Shown here one piece after another: positions 51,666 through 63,408 of a DNA stretch of 64,000 nt. The position numbers and the translations under genes are program-made. The DNA is from Acheta domesticus. Its lineage: Eukaryota > Arthropoda > Insecta > Orthoptera > Gryllidae. The stretch covers positions 7,817,286 through 7,881,285 of the forward strand of contig JAHLJT010000631.1 of assembly GCA_031308135.1 (NCBI GenBank). The letters run 5' to 3'. The stretch's first letter is position 1, and each line of letters opens with the position of its first letter. The notes under the pieces were generated by a model that worked only from the letters and a program-made list of their open reading frames with translations, was not told the origin of the DNA and did no database searches.

Positions 51666-52007
51666 ATGGAACCAAGCACACCTTCAGATGATTCCGGGGG
51701 CTCATTCACCTGTTACAGATGTGGACTTTCTGAACACTATGACTTCAAAGGGAAGAAAACCCCCTATTCAAGATGGGTAGTTTTAAATGAGGATGGATAT
51801 GTAATGCAAGATCCTTTCTCTACCAACAGAAATGACTTTCTCCTCTTGGGTTCTGATTGTTCTGTTTGTGAAAAACCAATATGCCAATCTCTGAATTGCA
51901 GTGTATATTATATGAAAAGATTTTGTCTTCCATGTGCACAAACAGGTCTCAATAAATTTCCAAGTGCTGTTCAGGCACGAGTGAGAAAACATTTAGAACA
52001 AAAATGA
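51666..52007 (+). CDS. CDPF1: Cysteine-rich DPF motif domain protein 1 (CDPF1)
   Basis: A single coding exon of 113 residues. It shows CYRCG near residue 16, then VMQDPFSTNRNDFLLLGSDC with the diagnostic DPF triplet and a C-x2-C pair, and finally MKRFCLPCAQTGLNKFP. The Cys pairs and the F-[CS]-LPC motif match the CDPF1 family, whose members are around 110-125 residues; the cysteines probably bind zinc. Its molecular function is not established. The start is the first ATG after the acceptor at 51659. ATTAAA at 52208-52213 may serve as its poly(A) signal. It converges on RBM34, with stop codons about 360 bases apart. Confidence 0.92.
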   Translation: MEPSTPSDDSGGSFTCYRCGLSEHYDFKGKKTPYSRWVVLNEDGYVMQDPFSTNRNDFLLLGSDCSVCEKPICQSLNCSVYYMKRFCLPCAQTGLNKFPSAVQARVRKHLEQK

Positions 52008-52368
52008 TGTTTAACAAGTGTTTTTAAAGTGAAATTCATTAATCTGCTGCAATTGTACGTTCAATTTTCTATGTTTGAATCTGATATATAGCAATGGAAA
52101 AGCATGATAGAAATACTTCTGAATATTGAATATTAAGGCAGAGAACTTTTAAGATATTTGAGTTTCATGCCTAGAAAATTGATGTTCTGTACATGTTTTT
52201 TGTGGAAATTAAAAGCATAAGAAAGATTTATACTTTATACTTATGAAAACAGACTTGTGACTACATTAACAAGAAGAACATTTTGTTTAATTAGTTTTTA
52301 CTTGAGAATTAACATATACATTCTTACAGATGTCTGCATAAACACTGTAGTCATTTCAATAACTTCTG

Positions 52369-55300
52369 TCAATTAGTGAGCATTTTAGCAATTTTCTTCT
52401 TCCTCTGTTCATTCCTGTTAATTTTTTTCTTCTAAAAATACAAAAGAAAGAAACAACAAACTGATTAGTAAAATGATCTTTTGTGGGATGTAATATACAG
52501 AATATTCTCAGAATTGTAGCATTTACCTTCTTCGTATCTGATAATGTTTGTCCCTGAAATGACTGCCTTGAAACACTCTGCTTTTTTATAGATTCAACAG
52601 GAAATCTTTCACTTTTATCTTTCTGGTTAAAACTTTGACTTGTACTTTTGGACCTTTTCCCCTCTTTTCTATTTATATATTCTTCATTTGAAAATGCTTT
52701 CTCCTTCACTGCCTTTTTCTCAAAATTTTTCTTATTATTTCTCCAATTTTTATCATGACCAATTCCTTTCATTGGTTTTTTCTTTGATCTTGTCATGTTA
52801 TTCTTTTGTTGATTGGAAGTCTGTTTCAATTTTTTTGTTACTCTCATCACACGAAGCTCATTTTCTCTCAATTTTATTCCTTGTAGGTGTACTGCAAGCT
52901 CCACTGCATCTGAACTCTGGAACAGAAAAAAAAAGTATTATCTTAATCATATCAATTAGTAGAACAAAAAGGTGAATTAACACTGTAATACAATAATAGC
53001 TGAAAAAGACGTTAGATGTGTTAATTTAGATAATGTTTAGGGGTCATCCATAATTAGCATTAAGTTAAAGAGGGGGGGTATTTTGCTGCATTACATAGGG
53101 GTAGGTGGGTCAAAGTTTATAGTTACTGATATTTACTTTCCCAATTTTTCAGCATATGCTGAAATAATCCTTTTTATTCACTCTCACACTAAAATATTAA
53201 AAATTAACAAATTAAATTAAAAAGTGATGGAGTATTGATTGTAACAATAAATGGAAATGTTTTTTCATCAATGGTATATTGTTGAACCTGTTAAGAATAC
53301 GAAGGATATATTCAGACACGATCTACAGTAGTATATTCTAGAATCCAATTAAATTGGCACAGTAGACTCTGGCCCATATGTCATCCATGACATGAGTGTG
53401 TCCCGGGTTTGTCAGCAATGTTCTCACCTACATGTCCTTCATTCAAAAATTGTTCCTAATTTTATTGTGAGGTGCAGTCCACATTGCCAACTAATTCTGA
53501 TTTTGTTTATCATAAATTTGAATATATAATACAACTAAAGTTAATAGAACACTTTGTAACCGCTTTATAATTTATTGTTTGTTATTGTAAATAGGGAAGG
53601 GTCTTGTTACAAAGTTTACATAATTACCTATGGGGGGGGGGAAGAGGTATTCAAAAAAAAAACTGTGTTTATAATTTTAAAACACCTAAGGAGGGAAATT
53701 AAAATTCAGAGGATCTCCTCAGTTCTCTGTTTTTAAAACTTCCAAGATACCAAAGGGTACCCCCGGATAAGGGTATGAAACCTTTCAAAAATATATTTTT
53801 GCTACAATTATAGTGTAACTTCTCATGTCATTTGGTTGAGGGGACCATGTAGGTATGTTATGCAACTAGAAAACATTTTGGAGGATTTCAACTGGAACAT
53901 TGTTATAACTCTATCAGTGAACTGAGACTGATTTCCCTCTATCACTTTGTAACATTTATGTGGTCAATGGTTTAGCAACAAGGCATCATACACTTTTACC
54001 TACTTGTTTTCATTTTTAAAGACAGCACCATGTGCTAATAATTGACAATTAAAATAGGGTCTGATGGAAACATACACAAGCATCTGTTACCTAGGCAAAA
54101 ATTTAAATTCAATTATCACAAGTAAACATATCTAAGGAACAAAAATATTAAAAATCAAAGAGCCACCAAGACAAAATTTTCAACCCATCCAATAGGTCAA
54201 GTTCAATCAAAGGCAATTCTCACTTTACTTTACAGATGTAGAAATGGGACAATGATATTTAATGTGCACCGGAGAATCCCAAAATGAGGTTCTTGAAAGT
54301 ACTAGAAATATTTACTTTAATGACACAAAACAAAATTCATTTACCTGTGAAATGTTTACAGATACATTTACCTGTGAAATGTTTACTGGATATAAACAGC
54401 AAATTATGCAAAGTTTTGACAAACCTAATTTCATCAAATCAAGACTGGAAGGAAAGAACTCCAACTATGATACTAAATTATAAAAAGAGTTTCAGGATTG
54501 TTAGGTGCCAAAGAAAATGACAGTTAAATCAACTATGAAAAGGGAACAATAAAATTTGACTTAATCACCTACTTCCCCTACCATAAAGAGGGTAGCGGAA
54601 TAAGATATGCAAAACTGCCCCCAGGGGCTAAAATTTTTTTATTTTGAAAATCGTAATTGAAGTGTTAAAACGATATGTTTTTCGCCGAATTTAAGTCAAT
54701 TCACCCGGAGTACTTCCTACAAATGAATAAAACGTGTTTTTTTAGCTTCTTATATAAGTTTTAAATTTTTGAACCACTTTGCGCTTACAAATATTGACTT
54801 TAAGTATGCTTGAGACTTTCTATAGATGATATAGATGTTTCGAGAATTTTTTCAGGCCTTTATGTCCGATTTTGACTCTTACAATCAACAATGAAAAATG
54901 GAAATCGTAGAAAAACGTACGTTGTTCCTTTGTTTTTTAAGAATATCTCGTGTTCTAGTACAGATAATAAAAAAGGCTAAATACAAAATGTAGCGCTATA
55001 AATTCTCTACAGTTCCCCAAAATTTCAACTTTCTATCTTATAATTTGCATGCGACAACTCAATATGTATAACACAGAAATGCTGTAATTTCTTTCTTATC
55101 ATTTAAAATGAGTTTTTTTTTCATTAGTCTTCGTAGTTTTTCAATTTCATTTTTATTTTATGTTTATTACAAAGGTAAATAATGAGAAAAAAGTGTAAGA
55201 ATTATATTATAAAGAGTAAAAATCACTCCAGCAAGCGCAAAAATGACACCCAGCCGAACTTTGACGTTGACATAGATTCGGCGATTCCATTAATTCCAGT

Positions 55301-58300
55301 GATTACAGTTCATTATATTTAACCCTTTGACTGATATGAGCGTGCCTCACCTCCGGTGAGATCCGTGTCCCGTGTTCTATGAACGTGTTTGCGCGTCCGG
55401 GACTCCCCGTGTCCCCAGTGCTATGGACGTCCCTTCGGGTGTTTGCTTCCTTTCATCAAGATGGCGTATTGTGCTTCTGCGAGTGCGACTTCTGGGGTTG
55501 ACCTAAGGTTCTAAGACTTTATTTCAATGCAAATAGATTGAGCTGCCATATATTTTCTCGGGCAAGATCAGTAGTGACACTTTATAGTGACCTTGTTCTC
55601 GGGTCTGGTCAGTTCCCCTCCTGACGGCGCCGCGGAACCACGCGAAGAGATCAGCACCGCGAGCTACACCCCTAGCCGACGACTCAGCACAGCTGACATG
55701 CTGTGCGAGGCGAGCGGTCAAAGGGTTAAATGCTGTCGGAGGTTAACTTTATTAGTTGAATTTTCTGATTGGAATATAATTGTATTAGTTTTTTATCCAA
55801 TTCATCCACAAAACATGAAATGCTGTAAGTGCTTACATACAGTATTATATTTTGTACATAGAGACTTTTTTGTATTTCATTGTTTTCATTGTTATGTCAT
55901 TGTTATTATTATGTTTGAACTACAGGACGATTTAAATAAGATTAATGATTGGGCAAGAGGTAATAAAATGTCTATAAATGGAAAGAAAAGTAAAGCGATC
56001 ACATTTTGTAGGGCCAGAGCTTTTCATAGGATTCCTTATCAGCTAGGTAATGAAGTAGTTCTGCGAGTATCGAACTGTAAATACCTTGGCATACTCCTGG
56101 ATAGCAGGTTGGGATGGGAGAAACAAACTACATAGTGGGTAAAGCTTGGAGGTCTTTGCATTTCTTCATGCGAAATCTTAAAAAGATGCAATTAAAAAGC
56201 AAAGGAAATCGCGTATACTTCGCTTGTTAGACCGGTAAAAGAATACGGAACTAGTTGTTGGGATCCGTAGAAAATAGGACTTAAAAATAGCTTGGAAGGA
56301 TACAAAATAGGGCGGCAAAATACACATTTCGGAGGAACATACCTGTGCATTGAAAATCTTTAGAACACCGGAGAAAGGGGGCACGACTTTGCGCACTATA
56401 TAAATCTTACATTGATTGCTCTTCATGGAAGGAAATTAGGGGAAGGCTCGATAAATCGGATTACTTTAAGAGATTTGATCACAATTATAAAATTAGAAGA
56501 AGAACACATAGAACGATTTATAAGATTTATATAGTGCGCAAAGTCGTGCCCCCTTTCTCCGGTGTTCTAAAGATTTTCAATGCACAGGTATGTTCCTCCG
56601 AAATGTGTATTTTGCCGCCCTATTTTGTATCCTTCCAAGCTATTTTTAAGTCCTATTTTCTACGGATCCCAACAACTAGTTCCGTATTCTTTTACCGGTC
56701 TAACAAGCGAAGTATACGCGATTTCCTTTGCTTTTTAATTGCATCTTTTTAAGATTTCGCATGAAGAAATGCAAAGACCTCCAAGCTTTACCCACTATGT
56801 AGTTTGTTTCTCCCATCCCAACCTGCTATCCAGGAGTATGCCAAGGTATTTACAGTTCGATACTCGCAGAACTACTTCATTACCTAGCTGATAAGGAATC
56901 CTATGAAAAGCTCTGGCCCTACAAAATGTGATCGCTTTACTTTTCTTTCCATTTATAGACATTTTATTACCTCTTGCCCAATCATTAATCTTATTTAAAT
57001 CGTCCTGTAGTTCAAACATAATAATAACAATGACATAACAATGAAAACAATGAAATACAAAAAAGTCTCTATGTACAAAATATAATACTGTATGTAAGCA
57101 CTTACAGCATTTCATGTTTTGTGGATGAATTGGATAAAAAACTAATACAATTATATTCCAATCAGAAAATTCAACTAATAAAGTTAACCTCCGACAGCAT
57201 TTAACCCTTTGACCGCTCGCCTCGCACAGCATGTCAGCTGTGCTGAGTCGTCGGCTAGGGGTGTAGCTCGCGGTGCTGATCTCTTCGCGTGGTTCCGCGG
57301 AGCCGTCAGGAGGGGAACTGACCAGACCCGAGAACAAGGTCACTATAAAGTGTCACTACTGATCTTGCCCGAGAAAATATATGGCAGCTCAATCTATTTG
57401 CATTGAAATAAAGTCTTAGAACCTTAGGTCAACCCCAGAAGTCGCACTCGCAGAAGCACAATACGCCATCTTGATGAAAGGAAGCAAACACCCGAAGGGA
57501 CGTCCATAGCACTGGGGACACGGGGAGTCCCGGACGCGCAAACACGTTCATAGAACACGGGACACGGATCTCACCGGAGGTGAGGCACGCTCATATCAGT
57601 CAAAGGGTTAAATATAATGAACTGTAATCACTGGAATTAATGGAATCGCCGAATCTATGTCAACGTCAAAGTTCGGCTGGGTGTCATTTTTGCGCTTGCT
57701 GGAGTGATTTTTACTCTTTATAATATAATTCTTACACTTTTTTCTCATTATTTACCTTTGTAATAAACATAAAATAAAAATGAAATTGAAAAACTACGAA
57801 GACTAATGAAAAAAAAACTCATTTTAAATGATAAGAAAGAAATTACAGCATTTCTGTGTTATACATATTGAGTTGTCGCATGCAAATTATAAGATAGAAA
57901 GTTGAAATTTTGGGGAACTGTAGAGAATTTATAGCGCTACATTTTGTATTTAGCCTTTTTTATTATCTGTACTAGAACACGAGATATTCTTAAAAAACAA
58001 AGGAACAACGTACGTTTTTCTACGATTTCCATTTTTCATTGTTGATTGTAAGAGTCAAAATCGGACATAAAGGCCTGAAAAAATTCTCGAAACATCTATA
58101 TCATCTATAGAAAGTCTCAAGCATAATTAAAGTCAATATTTGTAAGCGCAAAGTGGTTCAAAAATTTAAAACTTATATAAGAAGCTAAAAAAACACGTTT
58201 TATTCATTTGTAGGAAGTACTCCGGGTGAATTGACTTAAATTCGGCGAAAAACATATCGTTTTAACACTTCAATTACGATTTTCAAAATAAAAAAATTTT

Positions 58301-59326
58301 AGCCCCCGGGGGGAGTTTTGCATATCTTATTCCGCTACCCCTTTTCTGTTTATTTGCCCTAGTGGTAATGTAAGTTACTCTATGGCAGATAAATAACTGA
58401 ACTTATTTCTCAACTAACAAATGTTAACCCCGGAGGGATGGCGGTTGCTGGAGTTATGTTAGAGGTGGCACGGGGTCAATTGTGACCCCTTTAAGTTCTT
58501 CCTTTCTAAAATTATATTTAGCAAGAAATAAATGTGAAATAAGTTATTTTAATAATAATCAATCATTTACAAGATTGTATTAACTTAATGCACTATTATA
58601 AACAAACAAGTAAATGACGAACTGAAACAAAAGAGCAAAATTATCATTTATCTTTCATTTTATGTAGTGACTTCTTTTACATTTTCCTGAATATTTCAAT
58701 GACAAAGGTCTCAGAAAATTCAGTATGTTTCATTTTCTAACATTGCCTCACGTAAAAACAATTTATTGAAAATGCTTTGAAGCCAATCAACAGAACTTGG
58801 AAAAAATGCAAAATTTAAGATGTTTTTATTGGTTTCACAAAAATTTACACACGAATTATTACACATTAAATGTTGAAAATCTTTCAGACAAAAGCTAAAG
58901 AATGTGGTGAAAGGTATGTGAAATGTAAAACTTCTGACACGCAAAATTACGTAAACTGCAGCTAAGCAAAGATACGTGGGGTCACAAGAGCCCCGCGCCA
59001 CCTCTCTTGGGTTAAAAAAAGGTTGTAATATGTTAATCTATATAGAATGTATGTTATACAGCATTTATTGTTCATTACCTTTAGCTTTACTTTTGGAGAT
59101 TATATAGTTTACATCCTCTCCATAAATAGTTTTTATTATTTTCTGGATGTAAAATAAATTTAAAAAAAGAATTTAGAAGAAAAGAAAAATCAAATATTGG
59201 ACATTACCTTGAAATTGACAAAAGCAAAACCTTTTCCAAGTCCCGTTTCTCTATCACGCACAATTCTGATATCTTCAATTTCACCACATTCTGCAAATGT
59301 GTTCCAAATTTCATTTTCTTCAGCAG
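52369..59326 (-). CDS. RBM34: RNA-binding protein 34 (RBM34/Nop12-like), 3' part
   Basis: Three exons on the minus strand: 59326-59208, 52916-52527 and 52431-52369 (TGA). Phases agree and together they encode about 190 C-terminal residues. The first contains the second half of an [22 protein letters not shown], then [10 protein letters not shown] with the RNP1 core. The RRM ends in the next exon with [20 protein letters not shown], and a long Lys/Arg/Ser-rich tail ending [10 protein letters not shown] follows. This matches RBM34, a nucleolar protein with two RRMs related to yeast Nop12 (large-subunit rRNA processing). The 5' exons with the first RRM were not found up to 64000 and presumably lie beyond it. 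The 6.3-kb intron 59207-52917 contains the giant palindrome and two other element types. ATTAAA at 52291-52286 is a candidate poly(A) signal. Confidence 0.9.
53040..53650. mobile_element. Possible transposon remnant with poly-G-rich ends, in RBM34 intron
   Basis: 'ggggtcatccataattagc' at about 53040, followed by 'gttaaagaggggggg' and 'acataggggtaggtgggtcaaag', resembles widespread insect DNA-transposon termini. A related G-rich phrase ('tacataattacctatggggg') occurs near 53615-53640. Ends and target duplication were not resolved, and nothing is encoded. Confidence 0.35.
55319..55729. mobile_element. TTAA-flanked MITE in left palindrome arm
   Basis: TTAA at 55319-55322 and 55726-55729; 403-bp element with inverted ends CCCTTTGAC and GTCAAAGGG. 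It is GC-rich compared with its surroundings, as in other piggyBac-type MITEs. Its mirror copy is at 57201-57611 in the other arm. Confidence 0.8.
55915..56530 (+). pseudogene. LINE reverse-transcriptase C-terminal fragment running from left arm into spacer
   Basis: Reads [20 protein letters not shown], then KAITFCRAR and [16 protein letters not shown], the typical post-catalytic segment of jockey/I-type non-LTR RTs. It continues in other frames with [38 protein letters not shown] and DHNYKIRRR up to about 56515. The last part lies in the palindrome spacer and has no inverted copy. Stops and frame changes show it is dead. Confidence 0.75.
56795..57016 (-). pseudogene. Mirror copy of the LINE fragment in the right palindrome arm
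   Basis: The minus-strand reverse complement of the left-arm LINE piece, identical in translation over the whole [13 protein letters not shown] to SRLGWE stretch. It lacks the downstream part that exists only in the spacer, which shows that the right arm is the derived, inverted copy. Confidence 0.75.
57201..57611. mobile_element. TTAA-flanked MITE, mirror copy in right palindrome arm
   Basis: TTAA at 57201-57204 and 57608-57611 around 403 bases. Coordinates mirror 55319-55729 exactly, so this copy came from the arm duplication, not from an independent insertion. Confidence 0.8.
58424..59015. mobile_element. TTAA-flanked element with GGGGTCA-type ends, in RBM34 intron
   Basis: TTAA at 58424-58427 and 59012-59015 flank 584 bases. 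Ends start CCC and finish GGG. Just inside, 'agaggtggcacggggtcaattgtgacccc' is matched inverted by 'ggggtcacaagagccccgcgccacctct' (the run is shown only as short corresponding phrases of each end). This is typical of piggyBac-type MITEs. It encodes no transposase, and the 93-codon minus-strand frame inside has no domain. Confidence 0.72.
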
Positions 59327-60179
59327 CTGCAATAACAAAAATTATAGTATTGAAATATGGAATACAAAAACTTCAAAAACATTTATCTATATATTACAAC
59401 TTTTATTGTTGTTATTACATACACAGGTCTTGTGACATCTTATGTACATTCATTATATATTATCTGTCAACCCTTTTAAACAGAGTTTGAAAAAATGATG
59501 AGTCTATATTCATAGCCATGTGTCAGTAGGTTCTGACCACCAGAAATTTAATTAGCACCTTCATTTTTTTTAACATCCAAAGTGGAAATTTAGTTTAGCT
59601 AAATTTAGTTAAATTACTTTTCAAGTTTAATTCCACTCTGGAAAGTACAGAATTCCAACAGTTCTATGGCAAAGTTAACATGCTTAGATCGTACAGCTCC
59701 AAATCAATCCTAACATTAGCTTACACAATTTACATAAACCACCACGAGTCTGGCCAACAAAAAATTATCAAGTGTATTTATATAAAAAAAATGTGCTGCC
59801 CTCTTCTCCCTTCCTAAAGCACTAACAGAGTGGTCAAGCTCATGTAAAGTTCAGCTGCATCTTCATTCAATAATTATCCAAAGTTAAAACACAAAGTTGA
59901 AAAATTGAAACAATGATATTCACAATATATAATACAGTAATTTATAATTCTTTTAAACAGTTTCAATCATGATAAAGAAAGTATTAAGAAAAAACTTATT
60001 GCAAAATATTCTTAATCAAATAAAAATGATTCTTACACTTTTATCTTATATTTTTTGTTTTGAAGTGGTGTGTATATGGAGAAATAATAAATATTTTGAA
60101 ATGGTGGGCATGTCTTAGTATCAAAACTATCCAGTTGCAAAGAAAAATCGTATTTTAAGTACCCAATATAAAGAACAAT
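59327..60179. other. Probable RBM34 intron, nothing recognised
   Basis: AT-rich with no splice-bounded open frame that would supply the N-terminal half of the RRM split at 59326. The preceding exon must lie further upstream. Confidence 0.45.
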
Positions 60180-61200
60180 TCAATTATTAGGGAAACATAT
60201 GGAAGAAATAACCTCCACTGAAACATGGAAGAAGGTCGAAAACAGAAAAAAAGGAAGGAAAGAAAAGTACCAAAAGGATACCACCATATAGGACCATATA
60301 GGACTTATACTCTCTCGATACCACAGGAACGGCAAGAGGAGGATCCCTAAAAGTAGGGGAGCAAACAGCATGGTTGTACGTAGGACGACTGTCGTCAAGC
60401 ATTACGCCACAGGATGTAACGAATTTCCTTTGCAATAAAGGGTTCGACGAAGCATCCTGACGACAAAAGGGAAGAACAGGGCATTCCAAGTACGAATGCC
60501 TACGAAAATGCTCCAGAAAGCGGAGAGCCTCGAGTTCTGGCCTGAAGGAGTCAGGCGATTTCGCTCTCCACACCGAGCAACAAGAGGTGTCCTCACCATG
60601 ACCAAAATAAAAAATCCAGAAATACGACTGCTTTACACGCACACCTTAATTGTAACTGGCATTCTGTGGAACGTGGAAGGAGCTAAAATTGCATTAGCAT
60701 CGACGTCAAGGAGAAGGAACGGACGTTGCAATTCTAACGGAAATATTTCTTAAGGAAAATTGGAATTATCCATCTTATTGCACAAATCTCCTAGCGAAAA
60801 ACGAAGAAGTAGGAAGACCGAGAGGAGGAGTCTCCATATTGTAACGAAACCCCCCCCTCTCACACTGCTACCGATATCGATCACGCCCACGAAACGGGCG
60901 CCAATGCAACGAAAACCCCCCCTTTCCTATTTTCTAAAACGCCCTACGAACTGGGCACTAATGTAATGAAAATCTCCCCTCTCAACTCCTATTGTTGATC
61001 ACGAAAAACTTCCTTGCTGATCACCTGTAATATCTACAATGCACACCACTGTGCCCCCCCCCTTTTACTATCCGGAGTTTTCCTGTTTACATAAATTTAT
61101 CAGGGCGGGCCGTGATTTGTTCTCTACAGAACACAAGCGCCACGCCAATGCAGGGACCAGGATCAGCTAGCTATGTGATAAAAACACCGGTTACGTAACA
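60180..61200. mobile_element. Possible LTR-element fragment with ~60-bp tandem repeats
   Basis: At 60840-61000 a phrase of the form 'taacgaaa' + C-run + ... 'acgccc.acgaa.cgggcgccaatg' is repeated about three times (starts near 60841, 60905 and 60964). GGGCGCCAATG next to TG-rich ends is reminiscent of LTR/primer-binding borders in Gypsy-type elements. The 151-codon minus-strand frame at 60642-60187 shows no domain I recognise. Confidence 0.3.
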
Positions 61201-61338
61201 TCAAAACGAGAACTCAAAATCTCCTTTGTTTATTTTCTTTTTAGCCAACAGAAACATTAATACCCTCATAAAAGAATCAATACCACACAACATCAACAAA
61301 ACACGATATCATAAAAATCACAAAAATCAATAAACATA

Positions 61339-61940
61339 TTATACCCAAACGTTATTACGAAATAATGAGCTCAATACTGTGGCCACACCCATTACATTGC
61401 AATCCCCCCCAAAATGTTTCCAGTTTTGGCTTTGCAAACCATTTATTCTCCCCAAGAGCAAAGAAATCAAAGTCATTGACTTCACTGGAGTGTTGCAAAA
61501 CAAAAAAATATTCCACTTCCCTTTCGTTGTTAACGAAGCAACGACCGGGTCCACACACAAGATCTCACGCCGTCATGCGTAAGAACTCTGCTCCACTGCT
61601 GCCTGCTAGCGCCGAATTACCAGTGCCCCCCAAATTGGCACTGACCACGGCGACGATATGCAAAGACGCGCTCGAGTCTGCTGCACCTCGGCACACCTCG
61701 TTCGGCGACACCCGCTTCGATTTTTCAATGGTCGAAGTAACACCAGTTCCAAACATTAGTAGAAAAACTTTCAAACGTCACAAAACTCAAATCACGATCG
61801 CGCGTGGCATAGCTTTATATATTACTACTAAAATAGTTCACATCACACGGCATACAGTTCCGCCACCTTGCGAATACAAGTCCGAAGGAGCAACACCTTC
61901 TCGAAATTTTATAAGTTCGCGTGTTAAAATAATATCATGA
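61339..61940. other. Overlapping unrecognised open frames
   Basis: A plus-strand frame of 191 codons (61365-61940) overlaps minus-strand frames (61560-61339, 61558-61355, 61774-61565). The minus frame contains NDFDFFALGENKWFAKP and CNGCGHS, which look more protein-like than the Ser/Thr/Pro/Lys-rich plus frame. None matches a family I know, and no splice or poly(A) context supports a gene. Confidence 0.25.
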
Positions 61941-63000
61941 GTGACGCGGAGTACAACTCGCCACGAAGTTATTCACTCCTGTCACAGTTTATAATAGTTC
62001 ACTAGTACGAGTCCAGAAGAGAACACTTCATCAAAAAATTACAAATCCAAATTTTTAAAATTATTCTTGCAACAAGCGACGCGGATTCTGCCTCTCGCTA
62101 CCAAGCTATTCCCCCATCTGACCCCCATTGTTGTCCTAAAGCATTTATAGCTTTTTTCCGAACAAAACAATAGCGCCTCTATTGTCTCCTGCTTTATAAC
62201 TTATAAAATAGTTTATTATTAATTTCTAACACTTCCTGGATTGTCTTATTATATTGTAAAATTCCCAATTAAAATTTCGTATCCATTCCACTTCTTAGAC
62301 ATCACTTTTCTCGCTTCATTTTGTTAAAAGAATGCTTTTTCGTGCGTCTCATGCCTACAAACATCGCTCGTTTATTTCTCAATTAACTAATGTAACATAA
62401 TGTTTATCTATTAATGTTCGGCGTCCTAAAATTGTGTCACCACGTTTATAATTTGGCCCGTATTCCACGGAATACTTTGGTATATGCCAAATCTCGGTAG
62501 ACACACTAGTTTTCGTTTAATTTATTAATATATCCAAACCTTTCTGAAGTGACCTCACGACCATTGTTGTTTTCGTTCTTTAACATGTTAAAAGTCAATG
62601 TCGTGATCACAAAACTCGCGATATTATGCGTTTCTGTAACCCGATTTAGCTGAAACAAACTTTATTCGGTTCCTTATAATTTTGCGCGTTGACTAGTAAC
62701 ACGCAACCATTAATTCCCCACTGCGTTCACATGTTCGTCCGAAATACTCGTTTTCTCTTAGATCACCTTCACTTGTTTTTTCTACATTCCGCTCTGGAAG
62801 TTTCTACATAAAGTTCTATACCCGGTTCATAAACCAATGGTCACTTCATGTTATTTACCTATTTCATTTGTAATAGATGGCTAAACTATTACAATATTAA
62901 TAAAACCATGGATGACACCGATAAACACAACGATGCACACCGATAAACACAACGTTACAGGTGGACGCGTTAAAATGCGTTACATGTAGACACAAAATGG
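61941..63000. other. Intergenic, probable repeat debris
   Basis: No gene recognised. A short tandem duplication, 'caccgataaacacaacg' twice, lies at about 62919-62955. Confidence 0.45.
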
Positions 63001-63290
63001 ATTAGCATAATCGCGGCATATTTCAAACCCAACACCCATGCAGTAGACATTACAGAAAAATTAAATATTCTGATACAGCAGTGCAAAGTAAACAAACCAA
63101 CATTAATTGCAGGAGACTTCAACAGCAGGATCAATAAAATCGACTACAAACCAAACTCGTCATCAACACTCTAGAAGAAGAAGGCTTCATCCTCACGAAC
63201 GAAAAGCATATCCTAACATATACGTATATGCCACATGGAAGGAGTACTATAGATTTAGCACTTGCAAGAGGCCCAATGACAGGAAAAATA
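63001..63290 (+). pseudogene. LINE endonuclease fragment
   Basis: The frame from 63001 reads IIAAYFKPNTHAVDITEKLN, then KPTLIAGDFNSRINKIDY, the characteristic GDFN motif of apurinic-like endonucleases of non-LTR retrotransposons. After a TAG stop, another frame continues with EEGFILTNEKHILTYTY and GRSTIDLALARG, the family's next conserved block. No RT follows before the Tc1-like element at 63411, so the copy is truncated. Confidence 0.75.
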
Positions 63291-63408
63291 AGTATACAGT
63301 TTTAAAATACGTTCTCCCCCATACGTCATATAGAGTTTTTACTGTTTTGACCAAATAAATGACAAATATCTAAAGCAAGACCATCATGGAAAAGTGACGC
63401 AACGCCAA

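Larger units (their letters stand above)
54590..58340. repeat. Giant near-perfect palindrome: 1,820-bp arms, 111-bp spacer
   Basis: Arm 54590-56409 is the reverse complement of 56521-58340: every checked landmark obeys left position + right position = 112930, so no net indel has accumulated. Substitutions are few: two in the C/G tract near 54617, one near 54800 and one near 55629 that changes Ala to Ser in an open frame. Each arm holds part of a LINE (+ on the left, - on the right) and a TTAA-flanked MITE. The spacer 56410-56520 continues the LINE of the left arm. Outer flanks are unrelated and show no convincing target duplication. The element lies in an RBM34 intron, so the pre-mRNA would carry a ~1.8-kb hairpin. 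Confidence 0.95.

Noticed and set aside
55587..56135. 182-codon frame in the palindrome arm as a gene
   Set aside because: The first part is translated MITE sequence and only the end is a LINE RT fragment; it is a chance fusion, duplicated in mirror image at 57343-56795.
60187..60642. 151-codon minus-strand frame
   Set aside because: No recognisable domain, Phe/Ser-rich, overlaps frames on the other strand and borders repeat DNA.
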